Origin: JBFXDI01 sp050181295
GTDB lineage: Bacteria; Pseudomonadota; Alphaproteobacteria; Rhizobiales; Aestuariivirgaceae
Assembly: GCA_050181295.1 (NCBI GenBank)
Contig: JBFXDI010000123.1
Span: 1-11,194, forward strand
Direction of reading: 5' to 3'
DNA length: 11,194 nucleotides
The position numbers were made by a program, and so were the translations under genes. Shown piece after piece: positions 1 through 5,806 of the stretch. Each line of letters begins with the position of its first letter. Position 1 is the stretch's first letter. The notes under the pieces are model-generated. The model did not search any database. It was not told the origin of the DNA and saw only the letters and a program-made list of their open reading frames with translations.

Positions 1-76
<76 letters not shown>

Positions 77-95
77 GTTGCTCGAAAGCCTGCGG

Positions 96-124
96 CTTAT
101 AGGTGATCCCTCGCGGCCTGTCCA
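96..124 (-). promoter_or_regulatory. Sigma-70 promoter of tRNA-Phe
   Basis: On the minus strand there is a -35 TGGACA (124-119), a spacer of exactly 17 nt, and a -10 TATAAG (101-96), each matching consensus at five of six positions. The -10 is followed by a GC-rich stretch (GCCGC), as expected for the discriminator of stringently controlled stable-RNA promoters. Transcription would start near 89-88, giving a leader of about 12 nt before the mature tRNA. The signals are seen directly; growth-rate control is inference. Confidence 0.75.
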
Positions 125-145
125 GAAGTCCGCCGCGGGCTCAAG

Positions 146-174
146 TCCTGGCGTTGGTCGGCCGTTCCTGGCGT
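146..174. repeat. 9-bp direct repeat TCCTGGCGT, 20-bp period
   Basis: TCCTGGCGT occurs at 146-154 and again at 166-174, spaced by 20 bp, about two helical turns. It lies between the leftward tRNA promoter and the rightward heme-receptor promoter. It could be a binding site for a regulator or a coincidence in GC-rich DNA. Apart from this, 125-210 shows nothing I can identify. Confidence 0.25.
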
Positions 175-220
175 CTCGAACCCCAATTCGAGCGCGTCGC
201 AGCCGCGTCACATCTCAATG

Positions 221-250
221 TTGACTAAATTACTCGGACTTTGCTAAATC
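221..250 (+). promoter_or_regulatory. Candidate promoter of the heme receptor gene
   Basis: An AT-rich island in otherwise GC-rich DNA contains TTGACT (221-226) as a -35. At 242-250 TGCTAAATC could be an extended -10 (TAAATC at 245-250, 18-nt spacer). CTAAAT is repeated directly at 225-230 and 244-249. TGA-N9-TCG (222-236) is one base from the TGA-N9-TCA core of the RirA iron-responsive box known in rhizobia, which would fit an iron-regulated receptor, but the match is too weak to claim. A transcript from here would have a leader of about 120 nt. Confidence 0.4.
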
Positions 251-354
251 CTTGCCCGGGAACAGCGCGCGGGCCTCGGCCGGCGCTTCGGGATCCCACT
301 TTCAGCCAGCAAGCAACGGCAGCGGTTGCGATCCGCGCCTAGCCAGCCAGCGAT

Positions 355-366
355 CCATTGCAATGG
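355..366. repeat. Perfect 12-bp palindrome CCATTGCAATGG
   Basis: CCATTGCAATGG equals its own reverse complement. It ends 13 nt before the GTG start chosen for the heme receptor and borders a G-rich, Shine-Dalgarno-like stretch (GGGCGGGGTGGA, 365-376). It could be an operator in the leader DNA. No function is shown by the sequence alone. Confidence 0.4.
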
Positions 367-379
367 GCGGGGTGGACAG

Positions 380-2404
380 GTGCGAATTTCGGCACGACTT
401 CAACGTGGACTCTTGATGACGACGGCAGCCGGCCTCATGGGGCTGGCCGGGACAGGGGCAGCATTTTCCCAGGATCGGGGCGCACGGGGCGACGCCATCG
501 TTCTCGACACCATCACGGTCACGACGACCAAGACGGAGGAGGCGGTCATCGATCAGATGGCCGGCTCCAGCGTCGTGACGCGCAAGGAGGTGGAGCAGAA
601 GCAGCCGGACCGCATCTCCGACATACTGCAGGAGATGCCGGGCATCGAGACATCCGAAGGCGCCGACGATCCCTCGACCGCCATCAACATCCGTGGCCTT
701 CAGGATTTTGGACGCGTGAACGTGATGGTGGAGGGCGCGCGGCAGAATTTTCAGCGCTCCGGCCACAATGCCAACGGGCAGTTCTATCTCGAGCCGGAGC
801 TCATCCAGCAAGTGGACGTGGTGCGTGGCCCCGTGTCCTCGATCTACGGCTCCGGCGCCATCGGCGGCGTGGTGCAGTTCGAGCTCCTCGATGCGGCCGC
901 GTTCCTGCGCCCGGACGAGAACTACGCCTTCCGCCTGAAAACCAGCTACGACACCAACGATCACGGCATCCTGCTCTCCGGCACCGCGGCCGTGCGCCCG
1001 CTCGACTGGACCGAGACCATCGCCAACGTGGTGTGGCGCAACGACGACGACTACAAGGACGGCAACGGCAACCGGGTGAACAACTCCGCCGCCGACATCG
1101 TGTCGGGCTTCGCCAAGACGACGGTGAGGCCCACCGAAGCCGACTGGCTGACCTTCACCATCCTGCGCGGCAACAACGACTACACCTCGGGCTCGCCGGG
1201 CGCCCAGTACAAGACCAACACGGTCGCCACCACCGGCGTCGCCAAATACCGCCACTACGAAGAGTCCAACCCCTGGCTCGACATCAACGCCTCGGTCTAT
1301 CTGACCTCCACAAAGGCGGACCAGACGCGGATCGACGGAGCGCCGGCCGGCAACAAGCGCGATTTCGACATCGAGACGCTGGGCTCCGACGTCTTCAACA
1401 CCTCGCGCTTCTCGACCGGCGCCTTCGACCACAAGCTGACCTATGGCGGCGACGTCTTCCAGGACAAGGTCTTCACCAGCGATCCGGCGGGCAGCGGCGA
1501 CGAGTTCACGCCGTCGGGCACGCGCACCGTCTATGGCGGCTTTATCCAGGACCAGATCAGCTACTCGACCTGGCTCGACATCATCGGCGCCCTGCGCATC
1601 GATGCCTATGAGCTCGAGGGCGGCGGGGTGAAGAGCGACGGCAGCCGTGTCTCGCCCAAGATCACGCTTGGCCTGACGCCGATCGAGGGCGTGCAGTTCT
1701 ACGGCACCTATGCCGAGGGTTATCGCGCGCCCGCCATCACGGAGACGCTGATCCGCGGTCTCCACCCGGCGCCGTTTCCCTTCGAGTTCCTTCCGAATCC
1801 GAACCTCAAGCCGGAGGTCGCCCACAATCTCGAGGGCGGCGTGAACTTGAAGTTCGACGGCCTCGCGACGGATGACGATGCGCTGCGCATCAAGGCGGGC
1901 TACTTCTACAACCAGATCGACAACTATATCGACGCGGTCTACTCGCCCTTCCCGCCGCCCTTCGGCCAATACCAGTACCAGAACATCGCCAATGCCATCA
2001 TCCACGGCCTGGAGGTGGAGGCGGCCTACGACGCGGGTTGGGTCTTCGCGCGCGCGGCCTATGCGCGGATCCGCGGCAAGAACGACGACACGGGCGAGCC
2101 GCTCGCCTCGGTGTTTCCCGACAAGGTGTCGTCCACGCTGGGCTTCCGCTTCCTCGACTACCGGTTGACCATCGGGGCCACCAATGTGTGGGTGGCGGAC
2201 CAGAACCGGGTGCCGGCGGGCTTCACCCCGTCGGACAGCTTCAACCTGCTCGACGTCTTCGCGACCTACGAGGTCAACGAGAACCTGACGACGGGCATCA
2301 CGCTCAAGAACCTGCTCGACGAGCAGTACACCCGCTACCTCGACCAGTCGGCGAGCCCAGGCTTCAGCGCCACCTTGTCGGTGGCCGTGCGGCTCGGCGG
2401 CTGA
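380..2404 (+). CDS. hmuR: TonB-dependent outer-membrane heme receptor
   Basis: A 674-residue outer-membrane receptor that imports heme, or takes it from hemoproteins, using energy from TonB. Residues 1-30 form a signal peptide (Arg at 2, 6 and 9, then a hydrophobic stretch ending in AFS). A TonB-box-like segment (IVLDTITVT) lies at about 40-48, and the plug domain runs to about 170 (INIRGLQDFGRV, VVRGPVSSIYGSGAIGG). The rest is the beta-barrel. The heme-receptor hallmarks YRAP (448-451) and NPNL (473-476) flank His462, and His129 lies in the plug segment RSGHNANG. These two histidines sit like the pair known to matter in Yersinia HemR (family knowledge). GTG380 gives a normal signal peptide; TTG326 adds 18 unlikely residues, and ATG416 would leave no positive n-region. 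The last residues, VAVRLGG, lack the usual terminal aromatic. The names bhuA and shmR are used for relatives. Heme as substrate is well supported. Confidence 0.9.
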   Translation: MRISARLQRGLLMTTAAGLMGLAGTGAAFSQDRGARGDAIVLDTITVTTTKTEEAVIDQMAGSSVVTRKEVEQKQPDRISDILQEMPGIETSEGADDPSTAINIRGLQDFGRVNVMVEGARQNFQRSGHNANGQFYLEPELIQQVDVVRGPVSSIYGSGAIGGVVQFELLDAAAFLRPDENYAFRLKTSYDTNDHGILLSGTAAVRPLDWTETIANVVWRNDDDYKDGNGNRVNNSAADIVSGFAKTTVRPTEADWLTFTILRGNNDYTSGSPGAQYKTNTVATTGVAKYRHYEESNPWLDINASVYLTSTKADQTRIDGAPAGNKRDFDIETLGSDVFNTSRFSTGAFDHKLTYGGDVFQDKVFTSDPAGSGDEFTPSGTRTVYGGFIQDQISYSTWLDIIGALRIDAYELEGGGVKSDGSRVSPKITLGLTPIEGVQFYGTYAEGYRAPAITETLIRGLHPAPFPFEFLPNPNLKPEVAHNLEGGVNLKFDGLATDDDALRIKAGYFYNQIDNYIDAVYSPFPPPFGQYQYQNIANAIIHGLEVEAAYDAGWVFARAAYARIRGKNDDTGEPLASVFPDKVSSTLGFRFLDYRLTIGATNVWVADQNRVPAGFTPSDSFNLLDVFATYEVNENLTTGITLKNLLDEQYTRYLDQSASPGFSATLSVAVRLGG

Positions 2405-2409
2405 TAGGA

Positions 2410-2449
2410 CGGGCGGCGAAACCGCCCGCAGCCGGCTCATGAAGCCGGC
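2410..2449 (+). promoter_or_regulatory. Two adjacent hairpins after the heme receptor
   Basis: CGGGCGG (2410-2416) pairs with CCGCCCG (2422-2428) across loop CGAAA. Two bases later GCCGGCT (2431-2437) pairs perfectly with AGCCGGC (2443-2449) across loop CATGA. Neither is followed by a T-run, so a classical intrinsic terminator is unlikely. Placed right after the receptor stop codon, they resemble 3'-end-protecting or partial-termination structures that let an abundant first cistron outlast its downstream genes. The pairing is seen; the role is inferred. Confidence 0.55.
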
Positions 2450-2465
2450 AGCACAGACAGGATCT

Positions 2466-2489
2466 CAGGAGAGGCTCATGCTTCTCCTG
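2466..2489 (+). promoter_or_regulatory. Hairpin masking a Shine-Dalgarno and ATG
   Basis: CAGGAGAGGC (2466-2475) pairs with GCTTCTCCTG (2480-2489) over ten positions (nine Watson-Crick pairs and one G-U) across the tetraloop TCAT. The stem buries the Shine-Dalgarno AGGAG (2467-2471), and the loop contains the A and T of the in-frame ATG at 2478. This makes initiation at 2478 unfavourable and favours ATG2511, which has its own exposed GGAGG. It could alternatively act as a translational switch between the two starts. Confidence 0.55.
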
Positions 2490-2510
2490 AAGGCGTTTCG
2501 GAGGATCGTG

Positions 2511-2957
2511 ATGAGTAGGGCTGGAATCCGGCTCCCCAAGGCTCTTGCCGGCCTCGCGCTTGTCGTGATGGCGGCAGGCTTCGCCGGTCATGCCGGCGCG
2601 CAGGATGCGCGCAAGATCAGCGTCGAGCTGAACAGCGCGCAGTCCGAAGGCGAAGGCTGCCGCATCTCCTTCGTGTTCCAGAACGGCCTCGAAGCCCGCA
2701 TCGAGGAGCTGGCGGTGGAGGTCGTGCTCTTCGACGACAAGAACAAGGTGTCCGAGTTCCTGCTCATGAAGACCGGCCCCCTGCCGCCGGGCAAGGTGCG
2801 GGTGCGGCAGTTCGAGCTGAAGGCGCGGCCCTGCGCCGCGATCTCGCGCCTGCTCGTCAACGACGTGAAGGAATGCAAGGGCGAGGCGCTTTCGCCCAAC
2901 GTCTGCCTTGAAGCGCTTTCCCCCAAGAGCACCGCATCCATCAGGCTCGAGATGTGA
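2511..2957 (+). CDS. Small secreted four-cysteine protein of unknown function
   Basis: A 148-residue protein. MSRAGIRLPK followed by a hydrophobic stretch and HAGAQ is a clear signal peptide with cleavage near residue 30, so the mature protein of about 118 residues is periplasmic or secreted. Four cysteines (50, 108, 122, 132) could form two disulfides. The mature part looks like a single beta-rich domain (CRISFVFQNGLEARIEEL, then VEVVLFDDKNKVSEF). ATG2511 has GGAGG (2500-2504) at 6-nt spacing. ATG2478 is an in-frame alternative with AGGAG, but that site is inside a hairpin. The stop overlaps the tonB start by 4 bp (GTGA), so the two are translationally coupled. I recall similar small secreted proteins beside TonB/ExbBD genes in other alphaproteobacteria; that is memory, not evidence here. 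A periplasmic helper in TonB-dependent heme uptake is a guess. Confidence 0.8.
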   Translation: MSRAGIRLPKALAGLALVVMAAGFAGHAGAQDARKISVELNSAQSEGEGCRISFVFQNGLEARIEELAVEVVLFDDKNKVSEFLLMKTGPLPPGKVRVRQFELKARPCAAISRLLVNDVKECKGEALSPNVCLEALSPKSTASIRLEM

Positions 2958-4144
2958 CGCTAAAGATCGACACCGGCGACCGGCCCCTGGAGCCGATTGC
3001 GCCCGCCGGCAAGGCGGGCCGCTGGTGCCTGCCCGCGTCCTTCTGCGCGCATGCCGCGGCTCTGGCGCTGATGGCCGGGATGGTAGGGCACCCGACGCTC
3101 CTCAAAGGCGAAAACGAAGTTCCCGTCGACGTCGACATCATCACCGTCAGCGAATGGACTTCGCCCGATTCCAGTCCCTCCACGGGCCAGAACGGCGGCG
3201 AGGACGTGAGCGAGGTCAAGCCGCTAGAAGTCACCGAGACGAAGTTTGTCGAGATGGCGACACTCGACCCAGTGGAGGAAATAGAGCCGCTGGCGCTCGA
3301 AGCCGCCGATTCTCCCAAGGCCACGGAACTCGATGCTGCCGATGCGCCGGAGGAGACGATGGAGACAAAGACCCTGGAAGCGAAGCAGCCGCCAGCGCAG
3401 GTCGAACCGGTGCCAGCGGCGAACGTCAAGGAACCGAAGCAGGCGCTGCCCGTGCTCGCCACCCGCAGCGAGACGCAGGAATCGATATCCGCGTCGGAGG
3501 AAGTAGCGGGCAAGGACGCCGAAACGGCCGTGCCTTCCGAACTCAAGGCCGAGGAGACGCCCGAGGCATCGCCCACGAAGCTCGCGGAGATCACACCCAA
3601 GGTCGAGCCCAAGGAGCTTGTCCCAGTTCCGGAGAAGGCCGAGGCGGAAGAGAAGCAGGAGCCGGCGAGGAAGCCTACGAAGAAGGAAAAGCGCGAACAG
3701 AAGAAGGAGACCAAGGAGAGGAAGGAGATCAAGGCTACAAAGACTGCCGAGAAGGCGCGCGAAGGAAAGACCAGGAAAAAAGCAGAAGCCGCCCTCGCCA
3801 AGGGCACTGATTCCGAAGCGAGCACCGCAAAGCGTTCGCGGTCTTCAGGCTCCGCCTCGATGAACAACTATCGCGGCCTGATTGCCGCACGGTTGCAGCG
3901 ACACAAGCGATATCCGGAGGAAGCCAAGCGCAAAGGCGCCAAGGGAATCGTGCGGGTCTCCTTTACGATCAACAGATCCGGCCAGGTCACTCGTTCGCAG
4001 ATCGTAGGCAGCTCGGGCGAGCTTTCGCTTGACAAGGAGGTCCGCGCCATGCTGTCGCGCGCCGCGCCCTTTCCGCCACTTCCGGACGACATGGGCAGTT
4101 CGCTCTCGATCACGGTGCCGATCAGCTTCAGTCTCGTGAACTGA
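2954..4144 (+). CDS. tonB: TonB energy-transducing protein
   Basis: A 396-residue inner-membrane protein that spans the periplasm and transmits proton-motive energy from ExbB/ExbD to outer-membrane receptors, here presumably the adjacent heme receptor. A short cytoplasmic N-terminus precedes a membrane anchor at about 23-45 (LPASFCAHAAALALMAGMVG). Residues about 50-302 form a long linker, and 303-396 are the TonB C-terminal domain, with YP at 320-321, GIVRVSFTINRSGQV and a final strand ITVPISFSLVN. It is much longer than E. coli TonB (about 239 residues) because of the linker. That linker is rich in Glu, Ala and Lys, with an acidic first part and a strongly basic part near 230-300, and is less proline-dominated than usual. 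The GTG start overlaps the previous stop as GTGA, with no strong ribosome site, indicating coupling. No exbB or exbD is present in the window. Confidence 0.9.
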   Translation: MTLKIDTGDRPLEPIAPAGKAGRWCLPASFCAHAAALALMAGMVGHPTLLKGENEVPVDVDIITVSEWTSPDSSPSTGQNGGEDVSEVKPLEVTETKFVEMATLDPVEEIEPLALEAADSPKATELDAADAPEETMETKTLEAKQPPAQVEPVPAANVKEPKQALPVLATRSETQESISASEEVAGKDAETAVPSELKAEETPEASPTKLAEITPKVEPKELVPVPEKAEAEEKQEPARKPTKKEKREQKKETKERKEIKATKTAEKAREGKTRKKAEAALAKGTDSEASTAKRSRSSGSASMNNYRGLIAARLQRHKRYPEEAKRKGAKGIVRVSFTINRSGQVTRSQIVGSSGELSLDKEVRAMLSRAAPFPPLPDDMGSSLSITVPISFSLVN

Positions 4145-4153
4145 AAGCCTCCC

Positions 4154-4179
4154 TCACCACCACTTCGCGGCGGCGGTGA
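4154..4179. terminator. Possible two-way terminator stem between convergent operons
   Basis: TCACCACCAC (4154-4163) and GCGGCGGTGA (4170-4179) pair at eight of ten positions around TTCGCG. The stem begins at the stop codon of the leftward ATPase gene and lies just past the tonB stop. No T-run follows on either strand, so termination here would be weak or Rho-assisted. It is the only stem-like element I find in this 9-bp convergent junction. Confidence 0.25.
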
Positions 4180-4948
4180 CGTCCTCCTGCGTGGCGCGGC
4201 TCGCAAGCTTCGTGTCGCGGCCGAGCGAGGCGTCGAGCGCGCCCAGAAGCCGCCGTTCGATGGCGATGAATTCGTCCGTCAACCGGTCGCGCGGCCGCGC
4301 GATGTCGATCCTGATCTCGGAGAAGATGCGCCCCGGCCTTGGCTGCATCACGATCACCCGGTCGGCGAGGATGATCGCCTCCTCGACGTCGTGGGTGACG
4401 ATGACGAGCGTCGGGCTCTGCGCCTTCCAGAGCGCGAGCAGGGCTTCCTGCAGGCTCGCGCGCGTGAAGGCGTCGAGCGCCGCGAAGGGCTCATCCAGCA
4501 GCAGCACCTTGGGCTGCATGATGAGCGAGCGCGCGATGGCGACGCGCTGCGCCTGGCCTCCCGAGAGCTCGCGCGGCCAGGCCTTGGCGTAGCCCTCTAA
4601 TCCGATGCGCGAGAGCACGCGCTCGACACGATCCCGGCGCTCGCTGGCGGGCACGCCGTCGAGCCCGAAGCCGATGTTGTCGGCAATAGAGAGCCACGGC
4701 AGGAGCCGCGGCTCCTGGAAAACGACGCCGACGGCCGGATGCGGCGCCGTGATGGCCGCGCCATCGAGAGCGACCGAGCCGGCGCTTGGGTGGTCAAGGC
4801 CCGCAACGAGCCGGAGCAGGGTCGATTTCCCGCAGCCCGAGCCGCCGATCACCGCCACGCTCTCGCCCTGCCGGAGCTCCAGCGATACGCCGCCCAGCGC
4901 CTGCGTGCCGTTGGGGTAGGTCTTTTCGAGGCGGTCTATGACAAGCAC
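4154..4948 (-). CDS. ssuB: Aliphatic-sulfonate-type ABC transporter ATPase
   Basis: A 264-residue cytoplasmic ATPase that powers the importer encoded just upstream. All ABC motifs are present: Walker A GGSGCGKST (35-43), Q-loop Gln78 in VVFQEP, signature LSGGQ (128-132), Walker B VLLLDEP (148-154), and the switch His186 in VTHDVEEA. The sequence belongs to the SsuB/TauB/NrtD group (MQPRPGRI near 201-208 is typical). GTG4948 is chosen because AGGA lies 6 nt upstream and the protein then starts normally with MLVIDRLEKTY. The reading frame stays open farther upstream, but that stretch lies under the permease gene in another frame. It begins 8 nt after the permease stop. Sulfonate, taurine or another small anion cannot be separated from the ATPase alone. 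The last residues (KWW) run to 9 bp from the convergent tonB stop. Confidence 0.88.
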   Translation of the reverse strand: MLVIDRLEKTYPNGTQALGGVSLELRQGESVAVIGGSGCGKSTLLRLVAGLDHPSAGSVALDGAAITAPHPAVGVVFQEPRLLPWLSIADNIGFGLDGVPASERRDRVERVLSRIGLEGYAKAWPRELSGGQAQRVAIARSLIMQPKVLLLDEPFAALDAFTRASLQEALLALWKAQSPTLVIVTHDVEEAIILADRVIVMQPRPGRIFSEIRIDIARPRDRLTDEFIAIERRLLGALDASLGRDTKLASRATQEDVTAAAKWW

Positions 4949-4956
4949 GGCGATTC

Positions 4957-5775
4957 CTAGCGGGCTGGCGCGAAGGTGTCCTGCCAGCGCAGGAAGGGAG
5001 CGGTCGCCGCGACGAGGAGCGCGTCTGTCAGCTTTCCCAGGACGGCGAAGGTGAGGATGGCGGCGATGATCTGGTCGGGCTTGCCGAGCTGCTGGCCGTC
5101 GACCAGCAGGAAGCCCAGACCTTCCGACGCCCCCATGAATTCGGCCGCCACCACGAACATCCAGCCGAGCCCCAGCCCCTGCCGGAGCGAGGTGACATAG
5201 GCCGGAAGCGTCGCCGGCAGGAGGATGCGCCGCACGAGCGCGGGTCCCGACAGACGGAACACGCGCCCGACCTCGACGATCTTGCGGTCGACGCCGATGA
5301 TCGCCGCCATGACGCCGAGATAGACCGGGAAGAAGACGCCGACCGCGATGAGCGCAACCTTCGATTCCTCGAAGATGCCGAGCCACAGGATGAAGAGCGG
5401 CACCCAGGCGATGGAGGGCACCGCGCGAAGCCCCTGAAGCGTCGGATCGAGAATCTGGCGCGAAAGGCCCGAATAGCCGGCGAGCGCCCCGATGAGCGTG
5501 CCGGCGATCGTGCCGAGGCCGAAGCCCAGCGCCACCCGCCACATCGTGGCGCGCACATGGATCCAGAGGTCGCCGCTCGCCGCGAGCTGCCAGAGCGTTT
5601 CAAAAAGGCGGCTCGGCGGCGGCATGAGCCGGCCCGACGCGAGGCCGAGCCGGACCGCCGCCTCCCACAGGAGCGCCAGCGCCACGGGAAGAAGCAGCCC
5701 GAGCGCCGTTCGCCGCCAGGCGGACGGGCGCGAAGACGTCCCGGCGGCTTCGACGCGTGTGGCGGTCTCGCTCAT
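4957..5775 (-). CDS. ssuC: Aliphatic-sulfonate-type ABC transporter permease
   Basis: A 272-residue inner-membrane permease of the SsuC/TauC group and the usual length for that group. After a cytoplasmic N-terminus of about 22 residues, a first membrane helix (LGLLLPVALALLWEAAV) is followed by several more. The EAA-type coupling loop that docks on the ATPase is at about 168-187 (EVGRVFRL..ALVRRILLP). It also carries the family's ..LRAVPSIAWVPLFILWLG segment (about 116-133). ATG5775 lies 31 nt downstream of the binding-protein stop, with only a weak ribosome site. The order binding protein, permease, ATPase with short gaps shows one operon. No desulfonating enzyme (SsuD, SsuE or TauD) lies in the window, so the exact substrate stays open. 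Confidence 0.88.
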   Translation of the reverse strand: MSETATRVEAAGTSSRPSAWRRTALGLLLPVALALLWEAAVRLGLASGRLMPPPSRLFETLWQLAASGDLWIHVRATMWRVALGFGLGTIAGTLIGALAGYSGLSRQILDPTLQGLRAVPSIAWVPLFILWLGIFEESKVALIAVGVFFPVYLGVMAAIIGVDRKIVEVGRVFRLSGPALVRRILLPATLPAYVTSLRQGLGLGWMFVVAAEFMGASEGLGFLLVDGQQLGKPDQIIAAILTFAVLGKLTDALLVAATAPFLRWQDTFAPAR

Positions 5776-5806
5776 CGGGCCGTCATCGCCGCCGGCCTTG
5801 CCCCTG

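Noticed and set aside
326..379. Longer receptor start at TTG326
   Set aside because: It would place 18 residues (RSAPSQPAIHC..) before a complete signal peptide, and no good ribosome site precedes it.
363..416. A 17-codon open frame (ATG363 to TGA416) whose stop overlaps the in-frame ATG416 of the receptor gene, like a leader peptide
   Set aside because: The palindrome supplies its ATG by chance, and starting the receptor at 416 would remove the positive part of its signal peptide. GTG380 explains the sequence better.
302..2440. A 712-codon open frame on the minus strand opposite the heme receptor
   Set aside because: It is Arg/Val/Gly-rich with no recognisable domain, and the plus frame is an unmistakable receptor. 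Such mirror frames are common in GC-rich genes.
4949..5542. N-terminal extension of the ATPase gene to a much earlier start
   Set aside because: The added stretch overlaps the permease in another frame and has no domain. GTG4948 has a ribosome site and yields the normal family length.
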